Shown piece by piece: positions 1-8,136 of a stretch of DNA of 64,000 bases; the first letter of the stretch is position 1; the number at the start of each line of letters is the position of its first letter. Origin of the DNA: Aquamicrobium defluvii (GTDB lineage Bacteria; Pseudomonadota; Alphaproteobacteria; Rhizobiales; Rhizobiaceae); assembly GCF_004363725.1 (NCBI RefSeq), contig NZ_SNZF01000015.1, positions 1-64,000 on the forward strand, given 5' to 3'. The notes beneath the pieces are model-generated. The model was not told where the DNA came from and ran no database searches. It was given only the letters and a program-made list of their open reading frames with translations. The translations under genes were made by a program, and so were the position numbers.

Positions 1-134
1 CCCGAAACCTCGCCAACCCGTGCAAGCTCCTCACCCGTCACAGGGCTGCGCACCACAAGCGTTCCGCCCGAAACCGAAGCCGGCAAAACTCCAAGCCCGC
101 AGAGAAGTTCGGCCGTCTCATTTGCTATGGACAT
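1..134 (-). CDS. Aldehyde dehydrogenase, N-terminal part (cut by window edge)
   Basis: Only the first 44 or so codons are present on the minus strand. The protein begins MSIANETAELLCGLGV and continues with a GGTLVVRSPVTGEELARV stretch, the usual opening of NAD(P)-dependent aldehyde dehydrogenases. It most resembles the ALDH7 / aminoadipate-semialdehyde dehydrogenase branch (AmaB-like, lysine catabolism). The ATG at 132-134 is preceded by AAAGGTGA at good spacing. An in-frame ATG at 180-182 is possible but has a weaker site. The catalytic Cys and Glu lie outside the window, so the subfamily is an inference from the N-terminus alone. It is divergent from the acetylpolyamine amidohydrolase gene. 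Confidence 0.55.
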   Translation of the reverse strand, partial: MSIANETAELLCGLGVLPASVSGGTLVVRSPVTGEELARVGEVS

Positions 135-323
135 CAGATCACCTTTGGAAATCGAAACACGTTCGACGGCCGCAGCCGTCATACCCGGCCCTGAAGCAGG
201 GATTTTGCCTATGACTAACGGTTCCGGAACGCTTGCGCCACCCCGCTGGAAGACACGAACCACAACTTGCCAGCCCTATCGGCCGCTGTTTAGGCTGCAT
301 CCCGAAACAAGGGGCAGAACCGC

Positions 324-1358
324 ATGAAAACCGTCTTTTCGCCGCTGCACGCCGGGCACGCCGATACGTTCGAACTTGTTGCCGGCGAGCTGGTGCCCGG
401 TTTCGAGAAGCCATCGCGGGCGGAATTCATCAGGGCACGGGTGGAAAGCGAGAAGCTCGGCGACATCCTGCCGCCGCAGGAGCACGACCTTTCGGCGGCC
501 AGAAAGGTTCACGCCTCCGACTATATCGATTTCCTGTCGACCGTCTGGTCGCAATGGCAAGCGGCCGGGCATACCGGCCCGGCGGCGCTGCCCTATGTGT
601 GGCCCACACGCGGCCTGCGTGCAGACAGGAGGCCGCGCGCCATCGAAGCTCAGCTCGGCTACTACTCGTTCGATGCCGGAGCGCCCTTCGTCAAAGGAAC
701 ATGGGAGGCGGTGAAGTCCTCCTGCGATGTCGCATTGACCGCAGCCGGTCTGGTCAACACAGGCGAACGTGCCGCCTTCGCGCTTTGCCGCCCTCCGGGC
801 CACCACGCCGGCTCCGCCTTCATGGGCGGCTACTGCTACATCAACAACGCGGCCGTTGCCGCGCAGTGGTTCCGCGACCACGGCGCGGCGCGCGTGAGCG
901 TGCTCGACATCGATTATCATCACGGCAACGGAACGCAGGAAATCTTCTATTCGCGCGCCGACGTGCAGGTGCTGAACCTGCACGCCGATCCGATGGCCGA
1001 ATATCCCTTTTTCCTCGGCCACGCCGACGAACATGGCAGCGGGGCCGGGCAAGGCTGCAACCACAACTATCCGATGCCCGCCGGAACGGCGTGGGATGAA
1101 TGGAGCCTGGCGCTCGAGGATGCCTGCGCCAAAATCGGCGCCTGCCGCCCCGACGTGGTCGTCGTCTCGCTCGGTGTCGATACATTCGAGAAGGACCCGA
1201 TCAGCCGGTTCAGGCTGAAAAGCAGCGATTATCCCCTCATCGGCAAACGCATCCGCAAACTTGGCCTGCCTGTGCTTTTCGTCATGGAGGGCGGTTATGC
1301 GGTCGAGGAAATCGGCATCAACGCCGTGGGTGTCCTGACCGGCTTCGAGGGTCGCTGA
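324..1358 (+). CDS. aphA: Acetylpolyamine amidohydrolase / class II histone deacetylase-like
   Basis: A 344-residue metal-dependent amidohydrolase of the arginase/deacetylase fold that removes acetyl groups from acetylated polyamines or related amides in the cytoplasm. The deacetylase signatures are intact: RPPGHH at 156-161 supplies the two active-site histidines. DIDYHHGNG at 195-203 supplies zinc ligands D197 and H199. GVDTFEKDP at 285-293 supplies the third ligand, D286. A GGY motif places the transition-state Tyr at 325. Length and the absence of extra domains fit bacterial APAH enzymes of about 341 residues. Ornithine decarboxylase and homospermidine synthase elsewhere in the window make a polyamine substrate plausible. 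The exact substrate is inferred. Confidence 0.82.
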   Translation: MKTVFSPLHAGHADTFELVAGELVPGFEKPSRAEFIRARVESEKLGDILPPQEHDLSAARKVHASDYIDFLSTVWSQWQAAGHTGPAALPYVWPTRGLRADRRPRAIEAQLGYYSFDAGAPFVKGTWEAVKSSCDVALTAAGLVNTGERAAFALCRPPGHHAGSAFMGGYCYINNAAVAAQWFRDHGAARVSVLDIDYHHGNGTQEIFYSRADVQVLNLHADPMAEYPFFLGHADEHGSGAGQGCNHNYPMPAGTAWDEWSLALEDACAKIGACRPDVVVVSLGVDTFEKDPISRFRLKSSDYPLIGKRIRKLGLPVLFVMEGGYAVEEIGINAVGVLTGFEGR

Positions 1359-1672
1359 GCAGAAACCGAGTCGCGCATGGACTCCGAATCCGATTTTTGT
1401 CAATTCCCGTTTGATGTCGGATTCGAGTGAGGGTAGATTAAGTCCGAATCAGTCGATCCTGCGGGGGCGGGGCGAAAACTTCCAGGTCTGAAGCTTCGAC
1501 GAAACGATCGAGGCAAGACGCGATGGTTTCGCGTTCCCTGACGGAATCGTCCGGTCGGGCGTTGTCGGCGTCCCGTGCGTTTCCGGCATTTTGCGTTCCC
1601 AAAAACTTTGCGCGTTCCAGCGTGAATTCGATGCGTTTTCCCCTGCCATGGGCGTCATGCCTGCGGTGGACC
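1359..1672. other. Intergenic region before visN with an imperfect hairpin
   Basis: No convincing gene is seen. ACTCCGAATCCGA at 1381-1393 and TCGGATTCGAGT at 1417-1428 can pair as a stem with one bulged base around a loop containing TTTTTG. The octamer TCCGAATC recurs at about 1442. The hairpin could end the amidohydrolase transcript or be a regulator site. The rest, to about 1670, should contain the visN promoter, but no strong -35/-10 pair stands out. Confidence 0.4.
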
Positions 1673-2407
1673 ATGGATTGTGGCTCCAAGACTCCGATGA
1701 ACAACCTCGCATCAGACACGAAAAACCGCGGCCCGGAACACCCGCCCGCTTCACGGGGCGAGCTTACCGGCTTCCTCATGAACATGACCGCCAATACCGG
1801 CGCCGACAGCTACATGCTGGTCGCCATCGTGCACGGCGAAGCCCGCAATCAGGCCCGCATCGTTGCTTCCAACTGGCAGTTCGACGCCATAGAGCTGATC
1901 GGGCGCCAGCTCATCGCGACGCTTGCCCAAGGGCCGTGGACCGCTTCACCGGGCACGCTTCCCGCCGCCCTGACGGTCAGCAGCGCACCCGACACCGACG
2001 CGCTCATCAATGGCGAGGAAGCGAGGCTGCTTCACGTGCTCGGCCATGCCGAGGTCTATTCGCTGGCGCTCAATGTGGGCCGCCAGCGCCTGTTCATCCT
2101 TTTTTCTTCCGCGCAGGCAGGAAGCATCGACCTTTCCACGCTGGCCCGTGCCCAGATCGAATGCTGCTATGCGCTGTCGCGCACGCCCCATCTCATCGCC
2201 GGAACCGCCACCGAAGACCCGCTTTCCGACCGCGAGCGCGAATGCCTGTTCTGGGTTTCGGAAGGCAAGACCACCGACGAGGTCGCCGTCATCCTCGGCG
2301 TGTCCTCCAACACGGTGAACAGCTACATCACCCACGCCATTCAGAAGTTCTCGGCCAGCAACAGGGCGATGGCCATCGCAACGGCAATCAGGAGCGGCAT
2401 CATTTGA
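1673..2407 (+). CDS. visN: LuxR-family flagellar master regulator VisN
   Basis: A LuxR-type transcription factor. In rhizobia VisN acts with VisR, probably as a heterodimer, at the top of the flagellar hierarchy and activates rem/ftcR. The N-terminal part resembles an autoinducer-like ligand domain. The last 60 or so residues are the helix-turn-helix, beginning LSDRERECLFWVSEGKTTDE and containing the SSNTVNSYI recognition helix. The start is uncertain. ATG 1673 gives 244 residues, close to known VisN lengths; ATG 1697 would give 236. The stop overlaps the start of visR. Its position at the head of the flagellar cluster, followed by a second LuxR gene, makes the identification firm. Confidence 0.85.
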   Translation: MDCGSKTPMNNLASDTKNRGPEHPPASRGELTGFLMNMTANTGADSYMLVAIVHGEARNQARIVASNWQFDAIELIGRQLIATLAQGPWTASPGTLPAALTVSSAPDTDALINGEEARLLHVLGHAEVYSLALNVGRQRLFILFSSAQAGSIDLSTLARAQIECCYALSRTPHLIAGTATEDPLSDRERECLFWVSEGKTTDEVAVILGVSSNTVNSYITHAIQKFSASNRAMAIATAIRSGII

Positions 2408-3156
2408 CCCGGCCAGCCTTGAAGGATGTGGACCCAGGCCAGCCGCGCGCCACCTTCGGACAGGTCTGGCCGCAGGGTGGCAGCCATGGGCTCACTCTCG
2501 CGGATGCCGTGCGCCGCTGCCGCTGGATGGCGCTCGATATCAACGCGGACGCTTTCGCGCTGCTTCTCGCGCCCCCGGCACAGGAGCGCGCGCGCCTCGT
2601 GCCCTGCCTCGATTCCGACCATCCGGGCATAGGCTTCTCGAAAACAATCGACGCCGATACGGAACATGTGGTGCAGCATGTCCGCTCCTCCACCGAACCG
2701 CTGTGGTGGAGCAAGGCAGGCGACTGCGCTTCGGACACCGCTCCTGGCTCGCTGTCGTGGGTCACGCGGATCTCGCCGCTGGTCGAAGACAAAGCCGGCA
2801 TCGCGTTCCCGGTTCATGCGGAACGCAACCAGTGCGGGCTGATGGTCTTCGCGGGCGACGGGATCAGTCTTTCCCAGGACATGCTCTACGATATCCATGG
2901 GCGCTGTTTTTCGCTGTTCGCCGCCGTATCGCGCATCCGCTCCGACAATCCGGGGCTGAAACGGGCGATGACCCGTCGCGAGCTCGAATGCCTGAAGCTC
3001 ACCGCCAACGGCTATACGAGCGAGGAGATCGCGCGTCTGCTCAGGCTGTCGGTGCACACCACCAACCAGTACCTCACCCAGTCGGCGCAGAAGCTGAATG
3101 CGGTGAGCCGCACGCAAGCCGTGGCCAAGGCGCTTCGCCTCGGCCTCATAGAGTAG
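2404..3156 (+). CDS. visR: LuxR-family flagellar master regulator VisR
   Basis: The partner of VisN, 250 residues, with a C-terminal LuxR helix-turn-helix (MTRRELECLKLTANGYTSEE, then a LSVHTTNQYL recognition helix). No ATG fits. The reading frame most likely starts at TTG 2404, which lies inside the visN stop (ATTTGA overlap) and has AGGAG about nine bases upstream. This implies translational coupling of the two subunits, as expected for a heterodimer. The 3' end overlaps the convergent orf at 3146 by 11 nt. Function is inferred from the rhizobial VisNR system. Confidence 0.83.
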   Translation: MTRPALKDVDPGQPRATFGQVWPQGGSHGLTLADAVRRCRWMALDINADAFALLLAPPAQERARLVPCLDSDHPGIGFSKTIDADTEHVVQHVRSSTEPLWWSKAGDCASDTAPGSLSWVTRISPLVEDKAGIAFPVHAERNQCGLMVFAGDGISLSQDMLYDIHGRCFSLFAAVSRIRSDNPGLKRAMTRRELECLKLTANGYTSEEIARLLRLSVHTTNQYLTQSAQKLNAVSRTQAVAKALRLGLIE

Positions 3157-3595
3157 AACGGCCGAGCCCCATCGTCTCGGCAGGCCGGATTCGCGACTGT
3201 TCGATCGCCTGACGCAGCAGCGCCGTGTTCATCTGCGGGTCCTCGCGCGGCGTCTCGAAGGTGACGTAGTTGACCACCACGGAAGCCTGATGCTCTTCGA
3301 GCGTGAGCTGGAAGTAGACAGCGACCCCGGCTGGCCTCAGTTCGAGGTCGAGCACGATGCGCGGACTGCCGCCCCAGTCGATATAGGCTTCGCCGCCATG
3401 GCCGAGCCTGAGGGTGCCGGGCATGAAATAGAGCTCGGCCGCCGAATCCACGAGGTCGGCAAGGCAGGCGAAATGCTCCAGCCGGATAAAGGCGATGTAG
3501 TCGGCCACATCGACCAGCCGCAATTCTCCCACCACCTGTTCGATGGCGCGTGCCACGATGCTCTCGCGTGTTTCTGCGTGCGGCTGCCTTATCAT
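3146..3595 (-). CDS. Conserved hypothetical protein of the flagellar locus
   Basis: A 149-residue soluble protein with no signal peptide or membrane segment. It is mildly acidic, with a central region rich in short strands (YIDWGGSPRIVLDLEL, then VYFQLTLEEHQASVVVNYVTFETP). It is the last gene of the minus-strand motA-fliM-fliN-fliG-flhB run, and its ATG overlaps the flhB stop (ACATGATA), so it is probably translated with FlhB. It is not recognised as any named flagellar component. Position suggests a role in the switch or export apparatus, but this is only context. Confidence 0.6.
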   Translation of the reverse strand: MIRQPHAETRESIVARAIEQVVGELRLVDVADYIAFIRLEHFACLADLVDSAAELYFMPGTLRLGHGGEAYIDWGGSPRIVLDLELRPAGVAVYFQLTLEEHQASVVVNYVTFETPREDPQMNTALLRQAIEQSRIRPAETMGLGRSTL

Positions 3596-4674
3596 GTCAC
3601 CTGCCGGCGTTTGACCTTGTTCGAGTAGACGATCCGCACCAGTTCGGCGACGGCCTGGTAGAATTGCTGCGGGATGACGCTATCCACCGAAACTTGCTTG
3701 TACATGGAGCGGGCAAGCGCAACGTCCTCGAATACGGGAACGCCGTTCGCTTCGGCCAGTTCGCGGATCTTGAGCGCCACCAGATCCTGCCCCTTGGCGA
3801 GCATGAGCGGGGCGGCATCCTCCTCCCGCACATATTTGAGCGCAATGGCATAGTGGGTCGGGTTGGCGATCACCAGCGTGGCGCGCGGAACGGCCGCCAT
3901 CATGCGCCGGCGCGCCCTGTCGCGGGCCACGGACCGGATGCGCGACTTGACGATCGGATCGCCTTCGGACTGCTTGAGCTCGTCCTTCACCTCCTGCTTC
4001 GTCATGCGCAGGTCCTGCTTCCAGTGGAAGCGCTGCCATATGAAGTCGGCCGCGGCGATGGCGCCCATCACGAAGACGATCACGACAAGAATATCGACGG
4101 TGAAGCCGCGGATCACGCCTCCGAATTCCACCGGATTGGTGATCATGCCGGCCAGCAGGCGGCTGACGCTGTCCGAAAGCGCGATCATCAGCACCAGTAT
4201 GGCGAAGCCCACCTTGGCGACCGACTTCAGGAATTCCACGAAACCCTGCACGCCGAACATGCGCTTCCAGCCCTGCACGATGGAAATGCGCGACGCCTGC
4301 GGCCGAATGCGCTCCGCAACGAAACGAGGCATGTTCTGAGCGACCGAAGCCGTTATCCCGGCAACCACCAGCAAAACCAGCAGGGCGGCGACGCCGCGGC
4401 CGATCTCGACCATGACGCTGCGATAGAGCGCGATCATGTCAGTCTCGTTGGCCATCGGCCACACGTCGGGCTTTTCGAGGAACATGGACAGGAAGAGCCC
4501 CAGCTCCACCGCAGCGTCGCGCGCATAGAAGACGGTGTAGGCAAGGATGGCGACGAAAGAGGCGAAGATCGCGGTTTCCTTCGAATGGGGCAGCTTGCCC
4601 TTCTCGACGGTGTCGCGGATCTTCTTCTCGGTCGCCTCTTCTGTTTTCGAATCCTTGTCGACGGCCTCGGACAT
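3592..4674 (-). CDS. flhB: Flagellar type III export protein FlhB
   Basis: Inner-membrane export-gate component that switches substrate specificity from rod/hook to filament proteins. At 360 residues it has the family length. Membrane segments lie at roughly 35-55, 92-112, 150-175 and 190-212. The self-cleavage site NPTH is intact at 271-274, in ATLVIANPTHYAIALKY, followed by the conserved cytoplasmic tail. It starts 11 nt after the fliG stop and overlaps the next orf. The partner that triggers the switch would be the MotD/FliK protein encoded at 25.6 kb. Confidence 0.96.
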   Translation of the reverse strand: MSEAVDKDSKTEEATEKKIRDTVEKGKLPHSKETAIFASFVAILAYTVFYARDAAVELGLFLSMFLEKPDVWPMANETDMIALYRSVMVEIGRGVAALLVLLVVAGITASVAQNMPRFVAERIRPQASRISIVQGWKRMFGVQGFVEFLKSVAKVGFAILVLMIALSDSVSRLLAGMITNPVEFGGVIRGFTVDILVVIVFVMGAIAAADFIWQRFHWKQDLRMTKQEVKDELKQSEGDPIVKSRIRSVARDRARRRMMAAVPRATLVIANPTHYAIALKYVREEDAAPLMLAKGQDLVALKIRELAEANGVPVFEDVALARSMYKQVSVDSVIPQQFYQAVAELVRIVYSNKVKRRQVT

Positions 4675-4685
4675 GGCTCAGCCAG

Positions 4686-5702
4686 CTATGCCGCTTCGGA
4701 GGCTGGCTGCGCTCCGGGCAGTTCGAAGGCGCCTTCGCGCGAAAGGCGTACCGTGGCCGAGGCGACCGTCTTGCGGGCCTGCATGATGTCTGCAAGCGCA
4801 ATGCCCTCCGAACCCATGGAAAGCTCGGACTCGATCATGCGCCGCGCCCGCGCGCCGATGGCGGACAGCACCGCCTCGGTCAGTTCTTCCGGCGCCCCGC
4901 GCAGCGCCAGTGTGACGACGTCCGTCGACAGGCCGTCGAAAACCAGCACACGCGCCTTCTGCGACAGCAGATGCATGTCATCGAAGGAGAATACCCGCGC
5001 TTTCACGCCGGCGAGATCGGGCGTTCCGACGGATTCCAGATCCTGGATAACCTCATCGAGCTGGGCCTTGTCCATCTCGTTGAGGACGCTCGCCAGACGC
5101 GCCTGGCCCGATGAGGTGTCCTTTGAGGAAGAGCCGTCGAGCAGGCGGGCGCGGATCTGGTTTTCCACGATGCGCACTGCCGCCTGCGGCGCGCTGGCCA
5201 TCGTCACCATACGCTTCATGACCTCCGCCCGCAGCGGCTTCTCCAGCGTCAGCAGCACCTGCGCGGCAAGCTGCGACGACAGCTTCGAAAGCACCAGCGC
5301 GCCAGTCTGCGGATGTTCGCCGGCGAGGAAGCCGCCGATGCGCGCGGCGTCGAGCTTCTCCACCTGCGGCCATACCGGCAGGGGACCGGCATCGGGCTTC
5401 TTCTGCCTGCCTTCCATGATGGCGCTGACCTCTTCCGGCGACAGCGTCTCGTTGAGCAGCGTGTCCATCTTGTCGGCGGAATCGAGCAGGCCGGCGCCTT
5501 CGGTGAATTCAGCCTCGAACTCGGCCACGATCTTCTCCAGATCGGCCTGCGGAATGGTTCGCAGCATGCGCGCCGCATCGATCAGCGACTTGAGTTCCTC
5601 CTGCTTGAAGAACTTGAGCAGGCGACCCGCCGCCGGCTTGCCCATGGCCACAAGGATGGCGGCTGCCTTCTGCGGCCGGGTCAGCGTCAGCGATGTCGTC
5701 AT
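4686..5702 (-). CDS. fliG: Flagellar motor switch protein FliG
   Basis: C-ring protein that binds FliF, carries the torque-generating face toward MotA, and couples to FliM. The 338 residues contain the N-terminal FliF-binding region (RPQKAAAILVAMGKPAAGRLL), the middle EHPQTGALVLSKL segment around residue 130, typical of the FliM-binding EHPQ motif, and a C-terminal domain with charged helices near 230-330. It lies between fliN and flhB in the minus-strand run. It is diverged from the enterobacterial protein, as rhizobial FliG proteins are. Confidence 0.95.
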   Translation of the reverse strand: MTTSLTLTRPQKAAAILVAMGKPAAGRLLKFFKQEELKSLIDAARMLRTIPQADLEKIVAEFEAEFTEGAGLLDSADKMDTLLNETLSPEEVSAIMEGRQKKPDAGPLPVWPQVEKLDAARIGGFLAGEHPQTGALVLSKLSSQLAAQVLLTLEKPLRAEVMKRMVTMASAPQAAVRIVENQIRARLLDGSSSKDTSSGQARLASVLNEMDKAQLDEVIQDLESVGTPDLAGVKARVFSFDDMHLLSQKARVLVFDGLSTDVVTLALRGAPEELTEAVLSAIGARARRMIESELSMGSEGIALADIMQARKTVASATVRLSREGAFELPGAQPASEAA

Positions 5703-5745
5703 GCGGCTCTCCCCTGCTCCCGTTGCGCGCCCGTCCGGCCCGGCA

Positions 5746-6129
5746 TCAGGCGCTCTTTGCGGTGATGATCTCGGTCAGGCGGACCGCGAAGCGGGAGGAA
5801 TCGTTTTCCAGCACGGTCAGTTCGCCGCGCGCGATGCGGCGACCGTTGACCATCACGTCGATCGGCTCGCCGATGCGCCGGTCGAGAGCCACGGTTGAGC
5901 CCTTCTGCAAGGTCATCAGATCGGATACCGCCATTTCGGTGGTGCCGAGCACGATCTGCACATCGACCGGGATATCCATGATGACGCTGCTGCCGGACGA
6001 AGCGGTTTCGGGGGCCGCGTCTTGCGGGCGCTTTTCCTCCTGCTGGAGTACGCCGCGCAACTCTTCGATGGCCCGGTCGAGCTGCTCGTCCCGGTCCTCG
6101 CCCAGGGCTTCCGCATTGGAATGGCTCAT
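5746..6129 (-). CDS. fliN: Flagellar motor switch protein FliN
   Basis: C-ring base protein that dimerises through a SpoA domain. The C-terminal half ([21 protein letters not shown] to FAVRLTEII) is the SpoA domain. The N-terminal 45 residues are acidic and probably flexible. The start MSHSNAEAL at 6129 follows AGGAGAG at good spacing. The upstream in-frame ATG at 6162 lies inside fliM and is less likely. It is the third gene of the minus-strand motor operon, between fliM and fliG. Confidence 0.93.
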   Translation of the reverse strand: MSHSNAEALGEDRDEQLDRAIEELRGVLQQEEKRPQDAAPETASSGSSVIMDIPVDVQIVLGTTEMAVSDLMTLQKGSTVALDRRIGEPIDVMVNGRRIARGELTVLENDSSRFAVRLTEIITAKSA

Positions 6130-6158
6130 ACTGCTACTCTCCTGTTGCCAACGCCCGG

Positions 6159-7082
6159 TCAACCCGGCGCAAGCCCATCCATGAAATCCTGCGCTTCATC
6201 GTGCGGCTGCCTGATGCGCACCGTGTAGTGCTTGCCAAGCTTGCCAAGCTCGCACACGAACAATGTGCGGTCCCGCACCCCAAGCCGCGCATGGTTCTGG
6301 GCCATGTCGCCCAGTTCGATCACGTCGCCGGCGCGCAGACCGGCAAGCTGGCCGAGCGACATCTTCGCCAGAGGCATGGTTGCCGTCAGCGAAATCGTCG
6401 AACGCTTCACCTCTTGCGAGAAATGCGTCTGCCAGCGGGAGGTATCTTCCGCATCGGCATCCGCGCCGTTGCGCGCCAGGATCACCCGCTGGGGGATCGT
6501 GATCGCGACAGTGCCACGCTCGGTCGCGGTCGACAGCGCAAAGACGATGCGCACAGCGGGACCGTCGCGCAGCACATGGCGCTTCGCCTCCAGCCCTGCC
6601 ATGGCCCGCTGCACGGGAAGCCTGAGATCGAGCGAACGCCTGCCGGAGCCGTTGAGCACGTCGGCGAACTCCTGGAACACCAGCGTCGCCACATCGATCT
6701 CGACGGGAGAGAAATCCCGCTCGATCGTGGAGACGGGCCCATCGGGATCGCCGCCGAACAGCGTGCAGACCATGACGGAGACCGCTGCCGCATCCATGAC
6801 CAGCGTCATGGCATCGGACGAGATCGTCGAGGCGACGATGGTCATGGCGAAGCTGTCACCGGCAAGCGAACGCGCTTCCGCCACCCGGATGATCTCCACG
6901 CCCTGAAGGTCGACGCGCACCGGGGCGCCGATCTCTTCAGCCAGACGCTTCATGAGCAATGGCAGCGCACGCTCCGCCATGGAGCGTCCGGCGCCGATCA
7001 CCTGGCCGGCGTCGCCGCTGTCGCCCAGCAGTCGCTCCATGATCAGGGAACGGGTTCCCGCCGGGCTGGCCGGGCTGCTCAT
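6159..7082 (-). CDS. fliM: Flagellar motor switch protein FliM
   Basis: C-ring protein bridging FliG and FliN and receiving phospho-CheY. The 307 residues include a CheC/FliM-type middle domain ([20 protein letters not shown] to about residue 205) and a C-terminal SpoA domain ([40 protein letters not shown]). The start [12 protein letters not shown] follows GGAGG. The classic enterobacterial N-terminal CheY-binding motif is not evident; the equivalent position reads SLIMERLLG. It starts 25 nt after the motA stop and ends 29 nt before the fliN start. Confidence 0.92.
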   Translation of the reverse strand: MSSPASPAGTRSLIMERLLGDSGDAGQVIGAGRSMAERALPLLMKRLAEEIGAPVRVDLQGVEIIRVAEARSLAGDSFAMTIVASTISSDAMTLVMDAAAVSVMVCTLFGGDPDGPVSTIERDFSPVEIDVATLVFQEFADVLNGSGRRSLDLRLPVQRAMAGLEAKRHVLRDGPAVRIVFALSTATERGTVAITIPQRVILARNGADADAEDTSRWQTHFSQEVKRSTISLTATMPLAKMSLGQLAGLRAGDVIELGDMAQNHARLGVRDRTLFVCELGKLGKHYTVRIRQPHDEAQDFMDGLAPG

Positions 7083-7107
7083 GATGCGCAAGCCTCCACA
7101 GCCATCG

Positions 7108-7983
7108 TCATGCAGCCTTCTTCTCGGCGATGACCGCATTCATGGTGCTCTGCTCGACGGCATCGATGGACGGCCTGTCGTAGGCGGAAATGGTCTTGCG
7201 GCCGAACTCGATGGCCACCTGCGGCAAAGAACCGTTCATATAGGCCAGAAGTGTCTGCTTCACGATGACGTAGAGGCGGCTCTGCTTCTCGCGCACGGTC
7301 TTGATCTTGGAGGCCACGGGCCCCACGACGGCATAGGAAAGGAAGATGCCGAGGAAGGTGCCGACAAGCGCGGCCCCGATCAGCCCGCCGAGGATTTCCG
7401 GTGACTGGTCGAGCGCGCCCATCGCCTTCACGACACCCAAGACGGCCGCGACGATGCCCAGCGCCGGAAGGCCGTCGCCAACGGCGACCATGGAATGATA
7501 CGCCTTCAGCTTGTCGGACCGGATGGTCTGGATTTCCTCGTCCATCAGCGCCTCGATCTCATGGGGGCGGGCATTGCCGATGATGATGATGCGGCAGTAG
7601 TCACAGATGAAATTGGTGAGGTCCTTGTTCCGCAGCACGGTGGGAAATGCCTGGAAGATCGCGGACTCTTCCGGATTGTCGATATGCGCCTCGACCTCGC
7701 TGCGCGACCTGGAGCGCAATTCGCGCATCAGGCTGTGCAGGACGCCCAGCGTCTCCAGATATTCGCGCTCCTTCGGCACGGCCTGCCTGATCGCCTCGAC
7801 GACGGCGCGGCCGGTGTCCTTCACCGTCTTCATCGGATTGGCGACGAGAAAAGCGCCCAGCGCCGCACCGCCGATGATGACCAGTTCCCACGGCTGCATG
7901 AGCACATGCAGGTGACCGCCCATGGCCATGAAGCCGCCGAGAACGCAGCCGAGCGTGACCACAAATCCGATCAGAATGCCCAC
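7108..7983 (-). CDS. motA: Flagellar motor stator protein MotA
   Basis: Proton-channel stator subunit, 291 residues, with four predicted membrane segments: two at 1-55 and two around 165-225 ([41 protein letters not shown]). Between them lies a large cytoplasmic loop rich in charged residues that contacts FliG. As in other rhizobia, motA is separate from motB, which lies at 23 kb. It heads the minus-strand run motA-fliM-fliN-fliG-flhB-orf. The shared flagellar promoter element lies about 34 nt upstream. Confidence 0.95.
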   Translation of the reverse strand: MGILIGFVVTLGCVLGGFMAMGGHLHVLMQPWELVIIGGAALGAFLVANPMKTVKDTGRAVVEAIRQAVPKEREYLETLGVLHSLMRELRSRSRSEVEAHIDNPEESAIFQAFPTVLRNKDLTNFICDYCRIIIIGNARPHEIEALMDEEIQTIRSDKLKAYHSMVAVGDGLPALGIVAAVLGVVKAMGALDQSPEILGGLIGAALVGTFLGIFLSYAVVGPVASKIKTVREKQSRLYVIVKQTLLAYMNGSLPQVAIEFGRKTISAYDRPSIDAVEQSTMNAVIAEKKAA

Positions 7984-8016
7984 GTTCCGTCCTTCCGCAT
8001 CTCGTATCAGACAATG

Positions 8017-8042
8017 TGAATAGCGCGCGTGCCTTGTGTGAG
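8017..8042 (-). promoter_or_regulatory. Shared flagellar promoter element upstream of motA
   Basis: On the minus strand the sequence reads CTCACACAAG, nine bases, then CTATTCA. It fits the element found before five other flagellar transcription units. The -10-like CTATTCA lies about 34 nt before the motA ATG. It faces the divergent copy at 8082-8107. It is the most deviant copy in its left half. Confidence 0.6.
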
Positions 8043-8081
8043 GCTTGAATCCGGCGACCGGCGCGCAACGTCCGGTTCAGT

Positions 8082-8107
8082 TTCGCGCAAGCAAGCCGGC
8101 CTATTCT
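8082..8107 (+). promoter_or_regulatory. Shared flagellar promoter element upstream of the DUF1217 gene
   Basis: TTCGCGCAAG, nine bases, then CTATTCT. The -10-like part lies 30 nt before the GTG start at 8137. This is an exact match to the left-half consensus. Confidence 0.7.
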
Positions 8108-8136
8108 TTCCCTTCAGCTTCGGCCGGAGGCATCGC

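Noticed and set aside
1438-1794. Minus-strand ORF of 118 codons before visN
   Set aside because: It is partly antisense to the visN 5' end and has a low-information composition; no supporting start signal was found.
3550-5898. Plus-strand open frame of 782 codons opposite flhB, fliG and fliN
   Set aside because: It is antisense to three clear flagellar genes, has no family similarity, and its His/Arg/Asp-rich composition is typical of high-GC shadow frames.
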